Assembly: GCF_932526225.1 (NCBI RefSeq) | Contig: NC_064047.1 | Coordinates: 12,844,460 to 12,908,459, forward strand | DNA: 64,000 nucleotides | Reading direction: 5' to 3' | DNA from: Nematostella vectensis | Taxonomy: Eukaryota > Cnidaria > Anthozoa > Actiniaria > Edwardsiidae | Shown: positions 12,067-29,187 of the stretch, one piece after another | How the letters are laid out: each line of letters opens with the position of its first letter | Numbering within the stretch: position 1 is the stretch's first letter | Program-made: the position numbers and the translations under genes | Notes under the pieces: generated by a model | Told to the model about the DNA's origin: nothing | The model's database searches: none | What the model saw: the letters and a program-made list of their open reading frames with translations, nothing else

Positions 12067-12977
12067 ATACAGCTCTGAGCGTCTGTAAAGTGACAATAGA
12101 CATAAAGACGTGTAAACATTTGTTAGTTGGTACTGTGTCATGAGAATAATGTATTTTGAATAAGGCTTCACCATCTTGTGATGTGACCCGCGGTGCATCT
12201 TGGGTAGCATGTAAATCACAAAATATCACATGCTGTGAAAAACCCGCTAGCGAGGGTTACGGCACACTTTACTTTAGTCCAACCTTATTTAAAAACGTGT
12301 ACATCTCGAGTTTATATATATCCGAATTTTATAACACAAATGCAAATTGTAAATTTTAATAATTATTCCTATAAGCTGTTAGAAACAATATGTTGTTTGG
12401 TCTAGATAACCACGTACAAGTTGTGTGTGTGTTTTTTACTTCTTTTTTAAAAATTAAGAACGATGCCTAACCCGTGTGTCTTTGCGTAGAGGGAAGGGGA
12501 CGGGACTCCGATATTAGCAAGGTACAAGGCGAGGAAGTGCAATCAGAATTTATAAGATGGCTCCTGGGGGTAAATAAATATTGAAGCTCAAATGCGTGCC
12601 TGGTGGAGGCTGGTTGACTCCCTTTGCGAACTCAAGCAAAATGCAGAGCGTTGCAATATTGGGGGTTCTAAGAAATTCAGACCGTACGAAACTTTCTAAT
12701 GTAGCGATGCACGACTCTTTATGACGCGTAAAAAAAGAATTTTAAAAACACACAATTAAATATATTTAAGGTATGGTAAACCACACCCGACGCAGAAATA
12801 CCAATAAATCTTATAAGACAGAGTCTGACATATATAGAACAACAAGTTAAATGAAATTAATAACTATGAATGGAAAGACCCTCGACATAAAGCCAAATTG
12901 AGAACATTAAGGAAATTTAAGAGCGTTCACAATATCTCTCCCAAGTTAAAATCACAGAATTGCGTTCACAAAGTTTA
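12067..12977. other. Intergenic, 3' flank of TRIM-TLDc
   Basis: AT-rich sequence with no gene recognised. The best polyadenylation-like hexamers are weak (an AATAAG near 12155 and an AATAAA near 12575), so the transcript end is not resolved. Confidence 0.4.
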
Positions 12978-13154
12978 TGCCCAGTGCACACTAGCGACAT
13001 ATCGACGTTACGACATGGGCGCGCGCACTCTTATCTTCGACATAACGACATAAGATTAAAAAAACATGTTTTTTCTTTTATGTCTTGATGTCCATGTTGT
13101 TATGACGGGCTAAACATAGTGCGCGCGCCCATGTTGTTATGTTGCTAGTGTGCA
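12978..13154. mobile_element. 177-bp palindromic MITE, PIF/Harbinger-like (TTA target duplication)
   Basis: The ends are inverted (TGC..AGTGCACACTAG at the left, CTAGTGTGCA at the right), and the internal segments GACATGGGCGCGCGCACTC and its inverse pair as well. TTA flanks both sides (12975-12977 and 13155-13157), the three-base TWA duplication typical of PIF/Harbinger elements. A second family member is at 43729-43947. Confidence 0.8.
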
Positions 13155-13594
13155 TTATTAAGCAACCACAAACTAGCTATCAAAACAGGACGACACAAAA
13201 CCCCTGAACGAAAAACGTGCCCAATATGCTTGGTCAAAGTCGAGGACAAGGAACAACACTGATAAAATGCCCGGCATATAATGAATTAAAGGAATGAATA
13301 AATATATGTTTTTTTTTAAATTCGCAACAAAACAGATTTGAAAGCGATTGCTCAGTTTGAACCAGGAGAGCGCGACAAAAGAAATAGTTCAATTTTTTTG
13401 GGAAGCAACAAAAATAAGGGAAAGTGCGTTGTAATTAGATCTATAATGACATCGCTACAAAGTAAGATGATGAAAAACATCAGGGATAGGAGAACGACTT
13501 GAATACCTGCTGTCTTTTTTAATATGAATGTATTCGGCAAAACCCGTGAATCAAAGATGAAAAGGTGCCCAATAAAATTATTGAATTGGATGAC

Positions 13595-13613
13595 GGGGGG
13601 GGGGGGGGGGGGG
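13595..13613 (+). repeat. Poly-G tract (19 G)
   Basis: A pure G run with no gene nearby. Length may vary or be misassembled. Confidence 0.9.
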
Positions 13614-13930
13614 TCTGTTCGCTTCTATCGTGTTCGATATGTGACTGCTGAGCTCGCGCGCCTTGCTTGACAGGAGGCGGAACAGAAAAACAGATTTGGC
13701 GTGTGATGAAAAACGAGAAACAAATGAGACATTCCTTGGAAAAGTAGATTGGACATCAGTTCGGGCAACAAAACAAAACTTTAAAGAGTAGCAGTATTTG
13801 AAACATGACTAGCTTGAATTGTAAAGACCGCCCCACAACACACTTGTAAACTTGCAATGCAACGGTGTTTTCGCGTTTTCTGTAAGCGTATATAAATTCG
13901 TGGATGAATAAAGTTGCATATCTGTACCCT

Positions 13931-14134
13931 GTTGTTGTGGTGGAGTGGCCTCTCTATAAAATTATACCACTTGTGAGGGTGGTTGTTGTGGTGGAGTGGC
14001 CTCTCTATAAAATTATACCACTTGTGAGGGTGGTTGTTGTGGTGGAGTAGCCTCTCTATAAAATTATACCACTTGTGAGGGTGGTTGTTGTGGTGGAGTG
14101 GCCTCTCTATAAAATTATACCACTTGTGAGGGTG
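13931..14134. repeat. 51-bp tandem repeat, 4 copies
   Basis: Four nearly identical units containing GGTGGAGTGGCCTCTCTATA and ATTATACCACTTGTGAGGG. The array abuts the 14133-14322 dispersed element directly. Confidence 0.93.
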
Positions 14135-14322
14135 GTAATGTCACCAGCTTACTTCCGGTAGATTACGTAACTATCTCCAATCATTTGTAATGGTACGCGA
14201 AAAATATTACAAAATTGTAAAAGCAGTGTGCCTATTAGAAGTTTCTTTGAGGAGGTGACTGATAATTTAGAGCGCATGGTCTGTTAAATAGCGCGGATTC
14301 TAATAGATTCTTTCGTTTTTTG
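14133..14322 (+). repeat. Dispersed element, left copy of an inverted pair
   Basis: Begins GGTAATGTCACCAGCTTACT and ends near GGATTCTAATAGATTC. The same sequence, reverse-complemented and diverged, is found at 22482-22670. No coding capacity. It is either two MITE insertions in opposite orientation or the ends of a larger unit. Confidence 0.7.
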
Positions 14323-14361
14323 CCGGTTGAGGTTTCCGTCTGCCAACAGTGAGCTTTCAAA

Positions 14362-15605
14362 CAGTGAAATTTTCCAATGCTGCTTTAACTAGACGATTAT
14401 CCCAGGGGTATAGAATTATCGGTTATCGCTTTTTGGGGCAGTGAAATTTTCCAATGCTGCTTTAACTGGAGGAGTATTCCAGGGGTATAGAATTATCGGT
14501 TATCGCTTTTTGGGGCAGTGAAATTTTCCAATGCTCCTTTAACTAGACGAGTATTTCAGGGGTATAGAATTATCGGCTATCGCTTTTTGGGGCAGTGAAA
14601 TTTTCCAATGCTGCTTTAACTAGACGAGTATTCCAGGGGTATAGAATTATCGGCTATCGCTTTTTGGGGCAGTGAAATTTTCCAATGCTGCTTTAACTAG
14701 ACGAGTATTCCAGGAGTATAGATTTATCGGTTATCGCTTTTTGGGGCAGTGAAATTTTCCAATGCTGCTTTAACTAGACGACTATTCCAGGGGTATAGAA
14801 TTATCGGCTATCGCTTTTTGGGGCATTGAAATTTTCCAATGCTGCTTTAACTAGACGAGTATTCCAGGGGTATAGAATTATCGGTTATCGCTTTTTTGGG
14901 GCAGTGAAATTTTCAAATGCTGCTTTAACTAGACGAGTATTACAGGGGTATCGAATTATCGGCTATTGCTTTTTGGGGCAGTAAAATTTTCAAATGCTGC
15001 TTTAACTAGACGAGTATTCCAGGGGTATAGAATTATCGGTTATCGCTTTTTGGGGGCAGTGAAATTTTCCAATGCTGCTTTAACTAGACAAGTATTCCAG
15101 GGGTATAGAATTATCGGTTATGGCTTTTTGGGGGCATTGAAATTTTCCAATGCTGCTTTAACTAGACGAGTATTCCAGGGGTATAGAATTATCGGTTATC
15201 GCTTTTTGGGGGCATTGAAATTTTCCAATGCTGCTTTAACTAGACGAGTATTCCAGGGGTATAGAATTATCGGTTATCGCTTTTTGGGGGCAGTGAAATT
15301 TTCCAATGCTGCTTTAACTAGACAAGTATTCCAGGGGTATAGAATTATCGGTTATGGCTTTTTGGGGCAGTGAAATTCCCCAATGCTGCTATAACTAGAC
15401 GAGTATTCCAGGGTTATAGAATTATCGGCTATCGCTTTTTGGGGCAGTGAAATTTTCAAATGCTGCTTTAACTAGACGAGTATTACAGGGGTATCGAATT
15501 ATCGGCTATCGCTTTTTGGGGCAGTGAAATTTTCAAATGCTGCTTTAACTAGACGAGTATTACAGGGGTATCGAATTATCGGCTATCGCTTTTTGGGGCA
15601 GTGTA
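14362..15605. repeat. 77-78-bp tandem array, about 16 copies
   Basis: The unit contains GTGAAATTTTCCAATGCTGC, TTTAACTAGACGAGTATTCC and GAATTATCGGTTATCGC. Copies differ by single substitutions and by 77 versus 78 bp length; a stretch of 78-bp copies leaves one frame open from 14966 to 15373, which is not a gene. Confidence 0.93.
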
Positions 15606-16560
15606 ATTTTTCCTGGAGCTCTGCCATCCCATGCACCCTCCCCCTCCCCCTCTTCACACCGTCGTGTTTAAGAGATAAAACAACATACAAAGCATTGCAT
15701 TCTGGGAAAAATGATTTGACCTATTTTCGTGCCACTCTCAAATATATTTGAGGTAAATGTTGTGCTATTGCTTCATGCGCGAGTGTTTATTCGGCTAAAA
15801 TCTTTACCGTTTTTTTGTTGTTGTTGTTGTCAGAATGAGGTAATTTTTTTTTGTCAGAATGGCTTTGTTTTCTGAAAAATTTGCTCCTGCTGTTCCTATT
15901 TTTGTTGGTATTTGTCGACCCCCCTCCCCCCACTTTGAATATCAAAAAGTCTATCCCTTAACATAATATAAACACACATTAGCATTTTTCTAGAATAACC
16001 CGGTCATGCCTATCGTAAATAGGGTCATTCGCTATGAATCACGACAAGTGTCCCAGTTGAAAATGATACTAATACTTTGACATTTTTTAAAATTGACTGA
16101 TTATCGAACCTGGCTAATATTTCTCCTACCTCATATTTTTAAACCCTAAGCATTCAAATACATCTTCTAGTGACTAATACAACACACGCACATGAATATT
16201 GGCCCTTCTTATCGTGCTGTTTTTGACACGAAGGACTTGCCCTTAAAAGGTGCTCCATTTTTCCCGACTTGTCATCCGTGCTAAGAAATGTTAAATTTGT
16301 TCCAATTCGGTGGACATCGGCGTTAATAGAACCAGCATCATTCGATAAGAACACAAACTGATTGGGTATGTCGAGGGCTTCGCTTGGCCTTTGGCTTGGG
16401 ACTTACAAAAACACATAAATATTTTATTAACAGATTATACATTTTTCGCCGCATCTTTAAGAAAAGCCCGATTTACTGTTCAACGCAATTTTTTCGTGCA
16501 CAGAATATATGGTCTAGAAAGACGAGAGTTTGATTTATAGCAGAATTCAGCAATTTCACT
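15606..16560. other. Intergenic upstream of the 143-aa gene
   Basis: C-rich and T-rich patches and AT-rich sequence. No gene or repeat family recognised. A TTATAG/CAGAATTCAG sequence just before the ATG at 16561 could be a 5' UTR acceptor. Confidence 0.35.
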
Positions 16561-16992
16561 ATGAGCCGAAGAGTGGAAAGGACAACTCGTACTACGTACT
16601 CCAGCTCTAACGGTAAACCTGGAGAGTACAAAACTGTTGAGACATCATGGTCCTCTGATAGTCCGGGATTCACACGGGAGACAAGACATGCGTATGGATC
16701 CAGAGACGACGGCGGGGACCTGAGACGCCAGATGGAAGAAAGGCAGAGAAATATGGAGCGAAGGTTCCGTGACGAGACCACAGCGCATGGAGGCAGCTAT
16801 GGGTATAAAGACGACGAGTCTAAGAAGGCCCCACCGCCAAGACCCCCTCCACCGAGATCACAAGGAGCCTCGGCCATGTCCGAGGAAGAAAAGAATGATA
16901 AGTACATACAAGATTTCTTGGATGACGAGGATATAAACCCTGAATTTGCAGGCAAGCAGTGGATGAAAAGATTTGGACTTTGGAAATATTGA
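16561..16992 (+). CDS. Small charged proline-rich protein, unrecognised
   Basis: A single open frame of 143 aa with an early ATG and TGA stop, and ordinary coding composition unlike the repeats around it. The N-terminal third is Arg/Ser/Thr-rich (RRVERTTRTTYSSS). The middle is strongly charged and probably helical (RRQMEERQRNMERRFRDE). A proline stretch (APPPRPPPPRSQ) lies near residues 89-101. The C-terminus is acidic and ends in aromatic and basic residues (EFAGKQWMKRFGLWKY). There is no signal peptide or membrane segment. I do not recognise a family; it could be a lineage-restricted protein or one exon of a larger gene. The start is the first ATG in the frame. Confidence 0.55.
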   Translation: MSRRVERTTRTTYSSSNGKPGEYKTVETSWSSDSPGFTRETRHAYGSRDDGGDLRRQMEERQRNMERRFRDETTAHGGSYGYKDDESKKAPPPRPPPPRSQGASAMSEEEKNDKYIQDFLDDEDINPEFAGKQWMKRFGLWKY

Positions 16993-17453
16993 ATACATCA
17001 ACTAAAATGACGTATGATAACCCCATTTTCTTCAGCAAAACAACAAAGGCAAACCAGGAATATAGAAACTTTTATTTAACAGTCTGATACAATGAAATGA
17101 AAATACCCCTTATTGGAATGAAGAAAAGAAGCTTTAAAGAATCTTTACTTTTGCCAAAAAAATATTTTAAGAAGTGAGAAGAATTTGGACATAGAATGAT
17201 CAATTGGCTGTGATAATGACGTATGATATTGGGCCCTAATGCAGCAAAGTTAGAGCAGTCATCAGAAAGAACTCATAAAGAGAACAAGCTAGATAATAGT
17301 ACTGTGTGGTTTCAGGTTTATTAAAACAATCCTTTTTATTCTATTTTGTTGAATGGCATAGAAATTTGCACAGAATCTAATTCATCATCTGAACGTAGCC
17401 TCTTCCAGCGTCACAGCGCGAAGACATTATGACATCACCATAGCCACAGCAGG

Positions 17454-17605
17454 CCCCGAAAGATTCGGGGGGGGGGGGAAGCACAATACAGAAACATTAA
17501 GAATACAATGGGGGGCACAGCCACGCCCCTAGTGGTCATTTCCTTATAATTTTGGGGGGCACGTGCCCCCAGTGTCCCACCCCCTGCTACGGCCCTGCGT
17601 CACCT
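17454..17605. repeat. Dispersed repeat with GGGGGGCACGTGCCCCC palindrome
   Basis: Contains AGAAACATTAAGAATAC, GGTCATTTCCTTATA, the G/C palindrome and CCACCCCCTGCTACGGCCCT. Related fragments occur at about 17850-17920, 51058-51200 and 51533-51640 in this window. No ORF. Probably a MITE or SINE-like family. Confidence 0.65.
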
Positions 17606-18895
17606 TTTGCTTTCCGCTAGTTGCAAGAGCGTCCGCCATTTTGAATCTAAATGATACGTTAATCAAAAATGGCCTGGGCCCGAGACTGAATGATGTGTCA
17701 AGCACATTGTGCGCCACTTTCGCTTAAAATATCTCTATGGAGACCCTTATCAAGGCCGCGTAACAGTGTCACTGAGGGCACCTGCCAGCCCCCGTACCCC
17801 CTTAGTATTTAAAAGCAAATATAGGGAAAAGACCAGAAGGGGTGTTGCTGTGTACCCAATATTTTCTTAATGTTTCTGTACTGTCCCCACTCCCCAATAT
17901 TTTGAGGCACTGGTCTTGTACGGCTCAGATATCTATAAATATCATTAACAGCCCCCCCCCCCCCCCCTTCTAAAATCCAGCAACACAAAATTTCTATAGT
18001 AAGTATTGGCTAAAATTAATTAGCAAAATATGAAGAGAAAAGAGCAACCCAACTGAAAGAAAAATATCGAGCAACTCAACGCAGTAATGGGTGTCGTATG
18101 GAAAAAGCGATAGTATTTAACAATCCTTAAATAAGATAATATTCCTAAAATAAGAGCAATGACACACTTTTTGAAGGGAAAAGGTAAGCGTCTGAGTATG
18201 GAAAAATAATTTATTAGCTCCCCATCAGATATCGGTTCACTTATCCAGCATGCATATATGACATTAATAAATGATATCACCTTACGCATCCATACTTAGA
18301 GAATGTCGAGCAACACCTTGTTTGTTATTGTTTATCATTAAAAATACAGCGGTTCATTTGTATCAAAAATAACCATCCACGATTAAAATCGTACACTTTA
18401 TTTATTAAGGTGTTTGGTTGAAAGTTTCTTAGTAACGTGCTTAAATAAGCCGATGGGACTAATGGATTCTTTTTGTGACTCATTATTGTGCGGGAGCGTA
18501 AAATGGCTGCGTGATTGACCTTTAAGTGTGGTAATTTTTCTTATACGACGCAATTTGGAGAGCTCACTCTTGAATGTTTAGTGGATCACCCCTAATGTGT
18601 TGTCCCCTGATTGGTTTAACTGAAATACTGACTATATCATGAGCATTTCAATGCCATTTTTGGGATGTGTGTTGGGTTTTCTACAAGAGAAGCTCAAGAA
18701 AAGCACGGAGAAAATAGCATTCTTGGCATTTTTGTCGGTCTGTCTTCCTTGAATCGTTCTCTTCATCTTGGTTTTAAGAATTCCTTACTTCTAATGACAG
18801 CAAAGTCATCGCTATCTGTGGTCTGAATCAAGGCGAGAATTCACGGGTTACACCTAAAAGCTATTATATTTCAATTAATACCGAGAAAGACGAAA
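17606..18895. other. Intergenic upstream of the BAG gene
   Basis: Contains a C run at about 17951-17967 and, around 18090-18180, a repeat fragment (TCGTATGGAAAAAGCGATAG) related to 53683-53745 and 58540-58600. No gene recognised. No classical heat-shock element was found by eye within 300 bp of the BAG start. Confidence 0.45.
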
Positions 18896-20140
18896 ATGAG
18901 TAGAATGATTCCAATAATTGCCGATCCAGACTACAAAACTCCAGAAGGGAGAAACAAATTGGACAAACCTACCCACTTGGCCACTGTGTGCGACGAATGC
19001 AACATGGACGACGAGGCGGGCAATATCGTGTTTTCGCGAAGAGAAAGACTACGAGACAGAGGGCTTCTACGCCGATTTAGAACCGATATCGAGCACGAAC
19101 TCGACGGTAGGGATAGTGTTAGCCGTTTTAATGACGATTTTGATGATCCCGAATTTTGGGAATCTCGATTCCATGGAACAAGGAAAACAAGCGCTTTAAT
19201 TCCAGGCAATAAAAAGTGGAAAGAAAGAAAATGGAACCTTGAGAAAAGTTTTAGTAAGACCGGAGAGGAGGACGAGTTTGTTAGTGTCCCGCAAAGATTA
19301 ATAAGGGATGATGACTTGGAGGATTTTCCTGACATCATCAAAACATTCAGAGAGACTTCCAAAATACGAGGAAGAAATCCGAGCGAGAGGCGGGTAACGA
19401 GCGAGTGGCGAGGGGTGTCCGAGAACCCACGAAGACACGATAGCAAATTGTCGGAAAGTGAATTCATGAGCGAGTCTCCATGGAGGCATGGATGGGGTGA
19501 GGAGGGTGACATAGGAATACCGATACCCGTTACACAACAGAAAGATGAAGGGCAGAATAATAAAACGGATAATAAAAATGAGGATGAACTTGAACCTATA
19601 AAAGAGGGGCGATTAATGGACAGTACACCAGAAAAAACGCCAGATTTGAGTGAGAACATTTCTAAGGGTGAAGCTGAAAGTGCGGTTATGAGCCTAAAGG
19701 ACAAAACGTCATCGGAGCAAGAGCAGTATTTGAGAGAAAAATCCCCAGGGAATAATGATAATAACAGTAGCAAAGCAATATGCCTGGAAACCGAAAAAAG
19801 GCAGGAGAAAGAACAAGCTGTGAGTAATACAAGCTCTTATAATGTAAGCTCAAACTTAGATGATACCAAGAGCGAAGTCATATCAAAGATTAATGCGATA
19901 GAGAAGATAGTTGAAAGTCTTCAAGGCGAAGTGGAAGGCTTGTCCAAGTCAGGAAGTGGAAAGAATTCTAACGAATACTGCCGTCTAGAGGAAATGCTGA
20001 CGAGATGCATGCTGGATTTGGATCAAATCGAGGCTCTTGGCGATCAGAGAGTCCGCGATGCAAGGAAGTCAGCGGTAAATCATTGCCAGGATGCGCTAGA
20101 TAAACTCGAGGTTGAATGCGCAGGGGAAAGCTCACCATGA
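18896..20140 (+). CDS. BAG-domain co-chaperone, BAG3/starvin-like
   Basis: A single-exon frame of 414 aa. The C-terminal 80 residues (about 326-405) form a BAG domain: ISKINAIEKIVESLQ, then YCRLEEMLTRCMLDLDQIEA, then RVRDARKSAVNHCQDALDKL, ending 9 residues before the stop. BAG domains bind the Hsp70 ATPase domain and promote nucleotide exchange. Around residue 206 is GIPIPVT, an IPV-type motif like those by which BAG3 binds small heat-shock proteins of the HSPB8 group. The remainder is charged and apparently disordered. No WW domain is seen, so it is not a full BAG3. The ATG at 18896 is preceded by GAAA; a second Met lies four codons in. BAG is firm; the small-Hsp link is inference from the motif. 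Confidence 0.87.
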   Translation: MSRMIPIIADPDYKTPEGRNKLDKPTHLATVCDECNMDDEAGNIVFSRRERLRDRGLLRRFRTDIEHELDGRDSVSRFNDDFDDPEFWESRFHGTRKTSALIPGNKKWKERKWNLEKSFSKTGEEDEFVSVPQRLIRDDDLEDFPDIIKTFRETSKIRGRNPSERRVTSEWRGVSENPRRHDSKLSESEFMSESPWRHGWGEEGDIGIPIPVTQQKDEGQNNKTDNKNEDELEPIKEGRLMDSTPEKTPDLSENISKGEAESAVMSLKDKTSSEQEQYLREKSPGNNDNNSSKAICLETEKRQEKEQAVSNTSSYNVSSNLDDTKSEVISKINAIEKIVESLQGEVEGLSKSGSGKNSNEYCRLEEMLTRCMLDLDQIEALGDQRVRDARKSAVNHCQDALDKLEVECAGESSP

Positions 20141-20224
20141 CAAAGCAATGAAGAGCTGCAGAATGTCGTGGCAAGTTTTAGAACAGATGTTTTATGCCAG
20201 ACATAAACTACGTAGATAAAGAAT

Positions 20225-20665
20225 CAAAATGGTAGGGTATCAAAATAGTAGGGTGCCAAAATGGTAGGGTATCATAATGGCAGGGTGTCAAAATGGTAGG
20301 GTCTCAAAATGGTAGGGTGTCAAAATGGGAGGGTCTCAAAATGATAGGGTGCCAAAATGAGTGTAAAATGGTAGGGTGTTAAAATGGTAGGGTGTCAAAA
20401 TGGCAAGCTGCAAAAAATGGTAGGGTGTCAAATTGGTAGTGTAAAATTATAGGGTTTCAAAATAAGTGTTAAATGGTAGTGTAATATGGTAGGGTGTTTA
20501 AATGGTAGTTTAAAATAGTAGGGTGTCAAAAAGGTAGTTTAAAATGGTATGGTGTTAAAATGGTTGTGTAAAATGGTAGTGTGTTAAAATGGAATGGTAA
20601 AATGGTAGGGTGTCAAAATGATAATGTAAAATGATAGTGTAAAAATAATGGAAGGGTGTTAAAAT
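20225..20665. repeat. Degenerate 14-17-bp tandem repeat
   Basis: Imperfect repeats of ATGGTAGGGTGTCAAA with variants (ATGGTAGTGTAAA) just after the BAG stop codon. The period is irregular and the array appears old. Confidence 0.85.
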
Positions 20666-20959
20666 GGTTAATCCAAGAGGAAATGCAGCAGCTTCGATGG
20701 CTGTTTTTTTTTTTCTGACTCATTATTTACACTTGTAATCCAACATGCAGCCCAGGATCACGGTGAGTATGACAAGAACTTACTAACGGAGTTGGATCCT
20801 TTTAAAGAGGCAAATGTAAGAATTTATACCACAACTGAATATCTGAAATCAGTGGCAATTTGTTGTAGAATTGAGCAACAACAGCTTCGTCCAACAGAAT
20901 CTCAGTTAGTTTATCTTCACTTTCCGAAAGCCTGGGCTACCTGTGGTAATTCCTTGTCA

Positions 20960-28918
<7,959 letters not shown>

Positions 28919-28977
28919 CAAAGCGTTTTATTCTATCTCTTTTCTTTCGCTTCTTTCGTCCTTTTGATCAAAACAAG
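28919..28977. promoter_or_regulatory. Probable bidirectional promoter / 5' UTR between TRAPPC3 and TAF12
   Basis: TRAPPC3 starts at 28918 on the minus strand. The first plus-strand ATG of the TAF12 side is at 28980, inside AACAAGATGGCGACGG, which resembles a Kozak or YY1-type AAGATGGCG context. The gap is a pyrimidine-rich plus-strand stretch with TTTCTTTCGCTTCTTTCG. No TATA box is evident. A shared TATA-less promoter is inferred from the spacing only. Confidence 0.5.
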
Positions 28978-28979
28978 AT

Positions 28980-29139
28980 GGCGACGGGAAGGAAACCAGG
29001 CCTTGCTAGCTTAGCTACCGCGCAACGCGAATTAGAGAACATATTTAATATTTCTGGGAAGAAAAAGATCTTCTCAAAAAGATCCAGACCTTTAAAGTTA
29101 TCTTCATTGTGTTGTTTTATAGAAGACTATTTGAAATGA
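28980..29139 (+). other. Possible uORF or untranslated first exon of TAF12
   Basis: The frame MATGRKPGLASLATAQRELE continues to a TGA at 29137. It starts in a strong context (AAGATGGCG) but has no convincing donor that would join it in frame to TAF12 exons, and no family is recognised. The best reading is a uORF in the TAF12 leader; an alternative is a separate short gene. Confidence 0.35.
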
Positions 29140-29187
29140 TCCTTTCTCTGCCTTTTTGTATTTTCAAACAACTTTTTCATAAAGACT

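Noticed and set aside
12067-12359. Short frames after the TRIM-TLDc stop
   Set aside because: They extend into AT-rich 3' flank with no recognised motif; the TLDc domain is already complete.
14966-15373. 135-codon frame with a repeated ALTRxVFQGYRIIGYRFLG motif
   Set aside because: Arises only where 78-bp copies of the 77-78-bp array adjoin; no start context or other exon.
18931-19773. 280-codon minus-strand frame opposite the BAG gene
   Set aside because: Antisense shadow of the BAG coding sequence; the plus-strand frame contains a clear domain.
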